A stretch of DNA of 64,000 nucleotides from Archilochus colubris (Eukaryota > Chordata > Aves > Apodiformes > Trochilidae), in contig CM041084.1 in the NCBI GenBank assembly GCA_023079485.1, forward strand, positions 124,472,292 through 124,536,291. The letters run 5' to 3'. Position numbers and translations under genes: made by a program. This document shows positions 49,598 to 61,300 of the stretch, one piece after another. Below the pieces are notes generated by a model. That model was not told the origin of the DNA. It saw only the letters and a list, made by a program, of their open reading frames with translations, and did not search any database. Each line of letters begins with the position of its first letter. The stretch's first letter is position 1.

Positions 49598-52500
49598 CCC
49601 ACATTCTTACTTTCCTTAACAAGAGCGGCTTAGTCCTTTAAGCATCAAAATGTGCCATGTTTTGCATGTCATGGTGCAACTATTATCAATAATATCTCAA
49701 TGACAATGCAGTAAGTATGCTGCAACCCTTCATCATCAGCTTGTTACAGCACTTTAAATCAGCCCAGGTTGCATACTTGCCTGGCAGAAAGGTAGGCACA
49801 AAAGCTTGGTACAGCTTTAGTCTGATAGAGTCCTTGATCCTGTTTGACCGTGTGTTTATTCACTGTGAGAGTTTGCCAGAAATGAGGGTTCTTTCCTTTT
49901 GTAGAAGATAGCTTGTCTCCAATGACATTGTCATTTAAAGTGCTTGTAAATTAAGTGAACTCATTAAAGACTTAAAATCTACTTCCATTGATAGATACAA
50001 AAAGTGAGGTACACTTTTTCCAGAACTTTCTGAGAAATAGTCTCAGCAATTTGTTCAGCAAAACAAAAAATATTATTTGTAAAAAACCCCAACCATATTT
50101 GTAAAGCAAATATAGGCATACAATGTTGCTTGGAGCAAGCTATCAGTAAGTCAGTCATCAGTAAGCAAGAACAGTTCCTATTAACCCCTCTACAAAGCAA
50201 TACAAAACCCCAAAATTTTGCAGTTTGAATTGAGTCTGAGTACTTATTTTAGAGGTTACGGGTGATCATGCCTCATGTCCCAAGCAGGACAAGCAAGGTG
50301 CTCTAAGATGCACCCTTGTTTGATGTCCCTTGTAACAACAAAGTACTTGAAAAAGCCTGACTGACCTTATTCTACCTTTCATCTCATCAGGGACATGTTT
50401 CAAAATTAATAGCAGCTCTTTGACAAGAAACACTCTTCAAGAATCTTCAGAGTTTGGGTTTCTAATTGCATCAGAGGTTTCAATACGCTCATGGAGGCTA
50501 TGTAAAAGTCTAGGTTTTACTTCTTCCTTTTCCTGCCTTTGTACAGTGATAGATGTTATGGAAATTGTTCCATTGTTTGTCTAAAAACTGCTTTTTGATT
50601 TCTTAAAATAAGTTTTGGCAGCACATGAATACTGTAACACTGGTGATCTGTGACAGAGATCTTTCATTTCCTACAACTTGATCTGGATTAATGCACAAAT
50701 AGACTTTAATCCAGTCTGTCAGCAGGTATGTCTGGCCAAGATAACACAGTTTGAGGAGTGCTGCTTTCCTTTTCAAACAGAAATTGGCTGGCCTTATTGC
50801 TGCTAGCAGATCAGCTTGGATGCTTCCACTTCATAGTGTAAAACCATCTCTGTGCTAAATGACAAGCCTCATCTGACAAATTTCTGCAGATAAAGCACAG
50901 CCTGTATGGTTTTGCACAGTCAACCTCACTAGCTATTTTTATTCAGTGCAGCAATTCAGTTGCCCTTCAGTGCTACTTTGCATCCTAGAAGGCAGTTTCA
51001 TAATTTCCTTCTCTAAGCATTTCCAATGGGAGCTGTGATTGGCTGCCATAATGCTTGGTTTTGATGACAGTATGGAAGGATTCACCAAGCATGTGATGTC
51101 TTCCAGGAAAACAAACCTTTTTTAATTCTCATCACTGAGGGTTGTTCAGAAGTCCTAATTCACAATACAAAGTTACCTCTGAAGTCACAAAACAGTGCTG
51201 TTGTCTTTTTGTTAATTTTATTACAGCACCCTGTATTCTAGGCCAACTGGACACAGCTTTATCCCTGCATTGCCACCCTTCTGCATTCATCCCTTTCTAC
51301 AGGATTTCTCCTCAGCACCAGCATCTGCAACAAATCATTGCCACTGAAAGAGCTGGAATGGCCTATACACCACTATTAGGGACCTTTTTCTGGGTCAGTA
51401 CATCATTGTGCTAAGTGTCTCCACTATTCTGAACTTATTATATAGTTTTTTTCACCATTTTCCAAACCAACAATTTGCATGTTAAAATTGAACTGATTCA
51501 GGAGATGTCAGCTGCATATTCTGACAAAGCCCCATTAACTGGTCAGCCAAGCCTGTTTCCCAGGCAATTGGTGACAGACAAAATCATGACTGCCAAAAAT
51601 TGTATTCTTGATAATGGAATGAAATGTGGAAATCAGGTTTTATAAGCAACGAGACCAAGAAGATGAAGGTACAGCTGTCGTCTGGACTAGTAATCTATTT
51701 CTGGGAATTCTGTATGTTTTCTTTCAGGGGATCAGGACTATTTCTCCTTTGAACTCTGGCAGTGAGACGTAATTAATTCCTATGGCCTGGATTTAGTTTG
51801 ACTTCCATTCTTTGAAGAATATTTAGGTCAAAACAATCAGTGAGAAAGAATTTATATGCTTCTGCCAGTCCACTATAGAAGGATACTTAGAACGGAAAAG
51901 CAAACATAGTTTATGTAATATTTTGATAGCATTTATATCAAATGTTCATCATTTATTTGCAGTTAATATCTGTAATAGCAGATTCGGTACACAATGTACA
52001 CTTATTTGTCCATTTTGAAAGGCTTTTTACTATGAGCTGCAATATCAAACCAGTTTGGTGTAGTATATCAATCCTAGGAGAATACTAATCCGATCAGAAT
52101 CCTTAAGAAGATTGAGCAATGCTAATGCTTACTGAATAGAAATTTTCAGAGCTGCGTGAGAGAAATATAATTTAAATTATAAAATATGGAAATAGTTGCT
52201 ACTTTAGTGAACTTTGATTTCTGAACAGAAATTCCATGTTGTCAAATATCTCATAAATCAAAATAGAATAAACCAAAAGCATTCAAATAACATTGTAACT
52301 TTCAGGTTTTATTAGTTTAGATCAATGTGGTTTCAAAACCTCTGCTTTGTATTCATTCTTGTAGAAGAACAGGTCCTTGCATTCCACCTTCATTATTTTT
52401 AAAAGGTGTTGTCATATACCCCAAGTAAACATCTTAAAATGTTAAAAACCATGAAGATGTCATGAACAGCAGGGTTTTTTCTACTTTCTCCTATACTGTT

Positions 52501-54828
52501 TGAAAATGTCACCCCACTGCTTATTTCTGCAGATAAATTACCATTTTCCTCTGACAGCAGCAGGTAGCCAACTTCACTTTAAAACCATCTTTTGAACAGA
52601 AAGGCTGTTGCAAAGCTAACTTCTGTCACTAGTGTGTTTTAACCCTTTGCAGAGAATATTACAGGGTGACACGAATATCTTTAGTTAGCCTGGCTGTTTG
52701 CAACATAACTGAAGAGTGATTTCCATCCTAAGAAAGTAGAAGAGATGCCATGTGAAATCCACATCATGGGTCTCCAGCGTGGAGGACTGACCGTGTACGA
52801 GGTTTTACGGAAAGAAACAGTGAAGGCAGACAATATATATTCCCAACACAAAGCCTTAGACACCATTGGTTTAATCAGTGACATTATCCACCACAGGGCC
52901 TGTATTTTTCAAGAAATCCCTGACAGCTGCTAGAGAAATGATTGAAAACTGGTCCAGCCACCTCTGAAATGCTTTTCCTTTTCACATCACCTCAGCTCCC
53001 AGTATGCAGAAGGCATTTTGGGGTCATGCTCTGATCTGAGTAGGAGGTGAAGTATAATCCTCAGTTGAAATTGTTTGAGAGATCATACCTGACCTAGTCA
53101 TCCTGGTACTTTGTGTCAGTGGGTGAGGAAGCCATCAGCAGCCACATGGGTCAAAATTCAGAAAACTGGGGTGGGAGCACCTTTGCTTTACTTTTTCATA
53201 GTCTGTACTGAAAATAGAATAGCTAGACCTACAAGCCTGGTCCTACAGTTTGATGTGATTCTACATGCCAGTGAAAAGGCTGACCTGAGTTGAATTTTGT
53301 GAGATGAGGAGCAATTTTTAAAACTACCAATTTAGGCTTAAACCTTGGTTGAGTAAACACAGCCTTAAGCATCCACAGTACCCATAATGAGGTTTCCTTT
53401 TTCAACTTCTGCGGATAGAATTTATTTTTAAATCAACATCATTTCACTGCCAGATTTTCCAACACCAAATTTTCCATTGCCAGATACAGTCACAAAGTGA
53501 CTTACCAAAAAAATAACTAAAAATGAAACAGGTGAGTTTAATTTTCCAAGAGTTAAATCATCATTCATCACTGCTGAATGCAACATAGCTTCTCTCCTCC
53601 CTAAAAGAGAATTTAAAAAAGACCAATATTGGAATCATGCAACAATCTGAAAAGTTTTGTGTGTGGGCACGTCTCATGCATTTCTGGAATCAGAGAAAGG
53701 GTGATGAGGTGGATGGGAGAAAACATAAACAAAACCATCCTGTGATATGTATATTTCTTGTTGGTTTGTGTAGCCTTTAACTCCAAAAATCATGAATTAA
53801 ATATAAGAACAGGAGAAGTTCCAAAGCATTCTTTCTGAAGTCACTGTGCTTTTTCCTTATCACTGAGTAAGGCATCTAATTCAATGCTAACACAATTAGG
53901 ACAGTAATATTATTTTTTTTAACATGAATGATTGAAGAGACTGAGAGAGCAGGTACAGGGACAGAAAGGTTGGTTCTGAGGCACAAGCCTGAAGTTTAAT
54001 TCCTGTTACAACCCAGACGTACCCATAACTTTTGACAACTCTGAAGGTCCTTTGCCCAATAAATCAAACTAACTGAGAATTCTTGGGAATGAGGAAGCTG
54101 TCATTCATTAGCAGCTTGACATAGAAATATATAGTAAAATAGATTTCTCAGTATCTTAGTTACTCCTAGACAAACATTTAAATAAACCAACAATTTGTCA
54201 AAACAAAGCCTAATTATTTTCTCAAGAAACAAAAGAGGGGTACATATTATGTGGATATTTTTATTGATTTATTAAGTATTTACAGACCTTGGCAGGTTTT
54301 ATTACTACTTTGAAAACACATCCAGTTCAATGCCAGACACACAGCTGCTAGGATTGCCCAGTCCAATTTGCAGTTTTTCATGAGAATTAGAGGCCTTAGC
54401 TGAAGGCTTTGGATCAAAGGCTAGGGTTCAGAGCCATCATTCTTGTTTACACCCATCAATGGTAAAGAGGTTTTGTTATTAATAGGTTTTGCTCTGCAAT
54501 TTCCTGCTCATTTGGATGTGAAACTTTAACAAGAGTAACAAAATGAATAGAGTATTTACTACCTTGTGAAAGGACACTTGACAGTTCTGTGCAGTGCAGT
54601 CTTTGGTGTCCAGCCACCATCTACCCCTGGATGAGCACAAGCCATTTCTGAAAGCAATCGCTTTCTATCCTGACTCCAATCCTGCAGGCAACTCACAAAG
54701 CTCCTGTGGAACAGCTTCTTGGTCACTGCTCTACACTGCTAATAATAACCCCATCGTAGAGGGCCATGAAATTTAACTTGCCAGGCAGGATTTGCCCCTA
54801 CTGAAGCCATGCTGACTGACACCATCAC

Positions 54829-54896
54829 AAAAAAACCAAACAAGACCAAACCAAACCAAACCAAACCAACAGCAAACCCGCCCCCCCAAAAACTAC
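54829..54896 (+). repeat. (CCAAA)n low-complexity tract
   Basis: Repeated aaacc units with a run of seven C resemble the tract at 3061 in composition. Confidence 0.85.
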
Positions 54897-55742
54897 AAAC
54901 CTCACACTGTGTTTTTCCTGCTGCATACATCTGCATCATCCTACTGATACATCATGAAGCTTGCTTTGCTGATACTTGTGATTTTTGTTTTCATAATTGC
55001 ATTTAACTTTCACAGAATAGGTAGAATGAAATCAGAATGATGCAGTGTTCTTGCTCAGCAATGAATAGAAACAGAGGGAGATGTAAAAATATGGCTTCAA
55101 ATATGATTTAGTGAAAATGAAAAGGTGGATAATTCTATGCACTTATGATACATAGTGATACACAGGTTTTGCGCTGTCCTTTGCTCAGGAATGAGTACCA
55201 TAAACTGTGAGGAGCTATCTGAGTGAAGAGTTTGCATTTATTGAAACTTAATGCAGCTTTTATTTGTACTTACTAATATGGTTCAAAAGTACCATCAAAT
55301 CTAGAAACAACTGTTTACTGTATTCATATAGATCTAAAGCTAAGAAATTGAGATGAAGAAAGGTATCTGTTTTCATTAGTTCCTAAAAACCCTCACACAA
55401 TGACAGAAATGGGAGACAGGATTACATTGGTATATTTTCTAGCCAAAATTTTAATGTCAGAGTCGTGAGTAATCAAGTGGCTATAGTAATTATCTAATCT
55501 GTTCCCTGTATCTGTATTGCTTGGAATGCATTTATAAGGCTTCTGTCACCACAGGAATTGGGAACATTTGCTTTAGGAACTGCTCCTACACATTCTGTAC
55601 GTGCAAGTAGGCCTTGCTGGTGTGCATCATTCCTCCCATTTCAGCAGCACTGTGGCAGAGAGGGGCAGGTGTGTGCAGCATAGTGTGGACTTAGGTGAGG
55701 TGCTTGAGGTAGTGCAGGTACCATGCTGGTACTTACTGTGTT

Positions 55743-55855
55743 ATAGAATCACAGAATGGTTTGGGTTGGAAGAGGAAGATCATCCAGTTCCAATCACCCT
55801 GACACGGGCAGGTACACCTTCCATTAAACCAGGCTGCTCAAAGCCCCATCTGGGT
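55743..55855 (-). mobile_element. CR1 LINE 3' end, reverse orientation
   Basis: The + strand begins atagaatcacagaatggttt, the reverse complement of the CR1 tail. It continues through agatcatccagttccaatca and stops after ggctgctcaaagcccc. It is a roughly 113-bp 5'-truncated copy about 2.5 kb upstream of CA2. Confidence 0.9.
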
Positions 55856-57689
55856 CATTTGCTGCTGCCTTGCTTTTTGCCACTGCTAAGCAGCTTCACC
55901 AGGGTGCAGTATGATCTGGGCTGGACTGTTTCCAGTATCCAACTTCTTCTCAAGGCTAATGTCTGTCTTTGACACATTGCATTCTGCTATAAAACCATAG
56001 TCACAATTAGAAGAGTCTGATGCAGGCAGGAATCAAAAGAGGAGGAGGCTGGAACTAATGAGCTCAATCATTGACAGGCTCTCAACAGCAGCTTCTTGGA
56101 ATGGGCTAAAGCCTGTGAATCCTAACTACTGAATGATCACAGAAAGATGGGCATTTGATTTTAAGAACCACAGACTTTTTATTTGTGGGTGTGTCTGTGT
56201 GATTAGCATTTACCACAAATCTGATGACAGAAATTAAGTGATAAAGCTAAGATTCATGTAATTAAAATCCAAGTCCCTTGGTGGTGCTGCTAACTGACTG
56301 CATTTCCCTGGTGAGAACTCTAAGTAGATCTTTGAGGAAGCCACCATGCCAAACAGTGCTGTGCTTAATCCTGTGCTTGTCCTTTGCACAGTACTCCCTT
56401 TGACGTCAGTGGAAACCTGACATATGAGAGTGCAGAGGAATCAGGCTAAACTGGGTTTTTTTTTTAAAGTCAGGTTAAATGGAAGGAAGTGTTCTTGAAT
56501 GTACAGAAATCTTACTCCTTTCTGCAACACAAAGGGCAAGTTTTCCTTAAGGATTCTTACCTATATGGACTTGCATATGTGTCTGTTTATGAGAGACCAT
56601 CAAAACACTTGGACAGAACAATCAGCAGGTTTAAAAATGATTGATGGAAAGTATCTATAATGAGCAAACAAGGAATTGCTAGCAAATTCCTAAGATCTGC
56701 ATTTCCCTTTAGTGGTCTACATTATACACCACAAACAATAACTTCTGTGTACACTGTTTTGCCTTCACATTTCCATTTTTTGACTAAATCATCGAGTAGA
56801 GGCATGCAAAAATGAAAGGACATACACTGTTAGTAAGTAAAAAGATTTAAGTATTTTCTGCTTATACTTGAAGGGGTCTGAGAAACGGCTTTCGTAAGTG
56901 ATTTCCCAGCTAGTTCCTTTTCCTATTAGCAACAATGACTACATTGTATCAATGGATTTTTGTCCCCCCGCTTAATAAAAAAAAAATGATACACATTTTA
57001 CAGTGCTGAATGTAAATCATGGGAGTCATTCTGGTGTTGTTATTCTAGCTTTACAGTTACCGCACTGACAACAGAATTTAGACCCCTGTGGTTGAATCAC
57101 AGCAGAATAAAATTAAAACCACATTTGGATAAGCCATCTTAGTAAGAAAACGGGATAAACTAATATTACAGTTATATTATTCCCATACCAAATATTGCCC
57201 GGAGCAAGAGGACAGAGAAAAACTTTCAGGAAGGGTGATCTGCAAACCCACTCATGTCCGAGTAGCTTCGCAGGGACCGACAGCCCCGCTGCAGCGCAGG
57301 GACGAGGAGCCTCGGCACAGGACGGAATTCAGCCGCTGGTAGAAGGGTTGCCAAGGTGCGATCACTCCTGTCCGGCGATAAAACACCGGAGTGTTGAGCA
57401 ATAGAAAAACACCGAAAATATGTATTGCTCAATTTTATTCTCGCAAGTCCATCCTCGGGAGTGGTAGTTGAACCACTCTCACGGTAAGTATGTATTTCCT
57501 AAACGCTAAGAAATGAAGAGGCACAGCTCTACCTGCTGCCCTCTCCAAAGTGAGAACCACCCCCCCCCCACTGTCAAATAATAAGCAATCACGTCCTCCC
57601 TCATTCCTCTGAAGCGTGTCCATAGCCTCCCCTCGGCTAAACGCGCTGATCTCCGCCTCCGAATCCTCGTTAATCCCTTCTAGAATCCG
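55856..57689. other. CA2: CA2 distal upstream flank
   Basis: No gene is present. G+C content rises from about 57190. Distal CA2 regulatory elements are plausible here, but none can be pointed to. Confidence 0.55.
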
Positions 57690-57984
57690 GCAACTATGAC
57701 AAAACCCCTCGGCAGGGCGCCAGAACGCAGTCGCGTCCCCCCTTTCCCCATAACCTCCCCCTGCCATCGCTGCTCTGGCCGCACAGCCCTTCCCTTCACC
57801 CCCGGCAGGGAGCAGCAGGCGACCGCGGTGCCCTTCCCCTGCGCACGCTCCTTCCCACACCCCGGAGCACACAGACGCGCACCCGCGCACGGAGCCGCGC
57901 ACCCGCCTCTCGCCCCACGTCGGCTCCCGCTGCGCTGCCCCCCGCCACCTCCCCACGGTCACCGAGCTCCGCAGGTGCGCAATG

Positions 57985-58009
57985 CGGGCGGGGAGGGCGG
58001 GAGGGAGGG
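57985..58009 (+). promoter_or_regulatory. CA2: GC-box / G-quadruplex-capable cluster upstream of CA2
   Basis: Six runs of three or more G separated by single bases occur in about 24 bp, including gggcggggagggcggg, which matches two GC boxes (Sp1/KLF-type sites). It lies about 240 bp upstream of the CA2 TATA box. Confidence 0.55.
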
Positions 58010-58220
58010 AAGGAGAGTCGCGGACCGCTCCCCCACCCCCCTCCCCGCCCTGCCTGTGTCCGCCCCGCGCTGCCCGGCTGCCGGGGGCGCTGCCGGACGG
58101 GCCCGCCGCAGCTCCGCGGCCGCGGCTGATCGCGGATTATAAGGGACCGCTCTCTCCGCCCCTTACGGAGTCTCCCTCCGCCCCTGTCCGCGTTTCCCAC
58201 CCCTTTCTTCGGCCGTGGAG

Positions 58221-58252
58221 AAGGGCATGGAGTTGGCTGGAGCCTATAAAAA
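58221..58252 (+). promoter_or_regulatory. CA2: CA2 core promoter block with TATA box
   Basis: TATAAAAA lies at 58245-58252, 74 bp before the CA2 ATG. The 32-bp block is the near-identical partner of the CA3 block at 5831-5862, with mismatches only at two positions. The expected transcription start is near 58275. Confidence 0.82.
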
Positions 58253-58318
58253 CCCCTGAAAGCGCGCCGGGGCCACGACGCTGCGACAACCTCCGCGGAC
58301 AGAGCCGGGCCGCACACC

Positions 58319-58352
58319 ATGTCCCACCACTGGGGTTACGGCAGCCACGACG
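58319..58352 (+). CDS. CA2: CA2 coding exon 1
   Basis: The exon encodes 11 residues, [11 protein letters not shown], plus the first base of a Gly codon, followed by the donor gtgagt. It is the standard CA2 N-terminus with its histidine cluster. Confidence 0.95.
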
Positions 58353-61300
58353 GTGAGTGCCCGGAGGGTGCCCGGGGGTGCCCCGAGAGTGCCCGGGGCT
58401 GCCCCGAGGGTGCGGGGCTCCGGCGCGGTGCGAGACACCTGCCGGCAGGTCCCCGGGAACAGCGCCCGGGACGTGCCCGCTGCGCCTCGCAGAGCCTCTG
58501 CCCTGAGCAGGCGGTTTTTAATTTTCTTTTATTTCTCTTTGCTCTTTATAATTTTGTTTTAACCTTGAAATGCCTCCTGCGCCCGAGCAGGCAGCCGGGC
58601 GCGCCGCGCTGTTTGCCTGGAGCATCTTCTGGTTTCTTAATGTCATTCCTTTACTTCGGTACCGGCGCAAGGACGAGGGGAGGACGGAGTACTGCTCCAA
58701 GCAGGACGGGCTGGTGGCCTCTCTAAGGACTCCTTGGTAAAACCTCAGCCTCCAGGGCTCGAGGGCTGCCGGGTCACTGCCGTGGTCCCCAGATGGGATT
58801 TCCCCTGATCAGTGTTACAAGCACCGGCAGCCCGCAGATGTGGTACATTATTAAAGGCTGATGCTAGTGTTGAAACCTCGCGGTTTGCTAGAGTGAGGGT
58901 TATCATTTATATCCTCCCTCAGCTCGTGTCTTTTCCCACTGAGCTTTTTCACGCTGTCTTGCAGGACCCGCTCACTGGCACGAGCACTTTCCCATCGCCA
59001 ATGGAGAGCGCCAGTCCCCTATTGACATTAGCACCAAGTCCGCCAAGTACGACTCCTCTCTGAAGCCTCTCAGCTTCACTTACGATGCCGGCACGGCAAG
59101 AAACATTGTCAACAACGGGCACTCCTTCAACGTGGAGTTTGATGATTCTTCCGACAAGTCAGGTGAGACCTCAGCTTCGTGGAGATGGGAGAAGCTGCTA
59201 CTAATACTGCTATCCACAGAGGCAAAAAAATAACAAGTGTTTTGTTTTCAGTAAGGTCAGGATTCAGCCCTTAAGGAATTGCTGTCCTTCTCAGCTCCTT
59301 TAGACTAGAAGAAAACTGAGCTCTGATTAAAAGAAAGCTCAGCCTATCTGGGCAGTTTTGAAGTGCCCTGCTCTAAACCCCAGAAGTTCAGTTGCCTTAT
59401 TTTTGTTTAAATTGGAAGGATTTGGATAAAGGTTAAGTCGTAAGAAAAAAAAAAAAGTATTATTTACAAGAACAATTTTAGGCATAGTTCATGATAAGAT
59501 ACTCACCAGATGGTGAAAAAAGGTAAAATACCTTACAGTAAGAAATGTGCTTTAGTATAGCAAAGGGTTACAGTTAACAACTTGGAAGTGGAAATAGTTT
59601 GGAAATAGTTTCTTTGGTTATCAAAATATTATTCATATTTCTGAAGCCAGTATGCTCCCAGGTTAGTACTGAAACAGAAAAATTATTAGAAAATACCTCT
59701 CTTTTGTAATTTAAACAAGTATTATCCCTAACATTTCTAGACATTGGGCTTTCTAGAGAAAGTGAATATACGTGACACATTCCTATACAAAGTTTGGTAT
59801 CAGGAAAGTTGTTCTAATAGCGTGTTAGTGTTCAGCATACTATATGGTGAAATTCAGTACTGATTCCTGAAAACCTTCCAGTAATCCTTCCTGAAAGAAA
59901 TCCAGTATTGATGGACGGATGGAATCCAAGCCACAGTTGCAACAAGGATTTTGTAGGCTGCCTTTAGTTGCAGTTTTTCAGCTGTCCGAATTTGCGAAAA
60001 TCATTACCCTGCTACAATGAATGTGGCTCTATTTTTAATTTAGACAGCAAAAACAATCCCATTGTAAGTCACTGTCTTTTCTAGACACTGCCTGATTTAA
60101 CTTGCTTGAGCAAGTGCCCTGTTTTTCCCAAGCGTTTCGTTGGCAATGTCATTTCAGGGATGGTGCTGAAAACAAATGATCCATGCCTACTAAAAATGTG
60201 GGGCTTTTGCATATAATGTAATGCAATATTATAACAGATATTCAGCATTGTTCTAAGAATTCAGCTTTGTGTTTTAATTGCATTCTGTCTGTTGAACAAT
60301 ATGTGGTCAGCTGCAAGTGTTCACAGTCTTATAAATACTTAGGTCCAAGTATAATTTACACAGAACATCCCCATTAACATTTGTATGGCTTAAAAAATAT
60401 GGAAAATGTATTCTGACTTCTTAGTGTTTATTTTTCTGAAGCACTGAGGAGCTGAATGCATGTTCATTTTGTCAGTGTCATGGGGAATAAGGTAAATGAT
60501 TCAGAGTACAGTATAAATGTTTTCACCAGGTATGTGCCCGTCAGATCTTGCTGTTATCGGGCTCTCGCTGAGCCCAAAGGAGATAGGTTCAGGTCCTCAC
60601 AGTATAACAAAACTACTGTGTGTTCACTTTGTGGCTGCACAAGTTTGGGAAGACTGTGAAAATTAGGTTGTATTTGGTAGCTTGGGAGGAAAAACCAGTA
60701 AGAACATAAAACTGAAAATGTCTGTAGGAAGAATGATTTTTATGAGAAAAGTTGGTGCAGAACCAGAACATCTGTGACAGGGATCCTCTGACAGATATGC
60801 AGTGACACAGCTTTCAGAGTGGGAGGATAGGAGATGGAAGTAGAAATATTCTCAGTAGCTGCATTAGTGAATCAGAAACTGATTATTCTTCAGAAAAAAA
60901 CCCAACATTAAGCAGCTCTCTGTGAAGCCAGGTAAGGGTGGATCCTTCAGTATCACACTTCCTGTTGGAAATTACTGTGCCTAGAATCTACCTGGTGGCA
61001 TGCTTAGTGGCTTCATTTGTATGCAGCTAACTGGGTAACCTACTTTCGAAACACAAAATAGAGCTGTCTTTGACTTAACCGTGCTTGATTCACTCCTATT
61101 TCTGAACTCTGTGCACTAAATTCGTGGTTAGACATCACTGAACTGTCACGAGAAGAAACTATGTGAAATTATGTGCTGTGCTGATGTATTTTGCAGAAGA
61201 CAATGGAATAAAATCCTGTAAGTACTTCCCACAGGTGTGCTCCTGTGAGCTGTCCCCTATGCAGTAATGAATTACCTGTGATAGGAGGCACAGAATGAAG

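Larger units (their letters stand above)
42661..55742. other. Long gene-free spacer
   Basis: About 13 kb contain only low-complexity runs (44800, 47094-47108, 49564, 54829). No CA-type exon motif such as HFHWG or TTPP was found in the frames examined. Confidence 0.6.
57690..58500. promoter_or_regulatory. CA2: CpG island over CA2 promoter and exon 1
   Basis: This is a long G+C- and CpG-rich region ending soon after exon 1, typical of a vertebrate promoter. Long open frames on both strands here are by-products of the base composition. Bounds are by eye. Confidence 0.8.

Noticed and set aside
58134..58144. Second TATA-like element (attataag) about 110 bp upstream of the CA2 TATA box
   Set aside because: It is weaker than the TATAAAAA at 58245 and lies too far upstream for the short 5' UTR pattern shared with CA3.
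57435..58320. Several 120-175-codon frames on both strands around the CA2 promoter
   Set aside because: High G+C content depletes stop codons. The frames overlap the CpG island and contain the shared promoter block rather than a domain.
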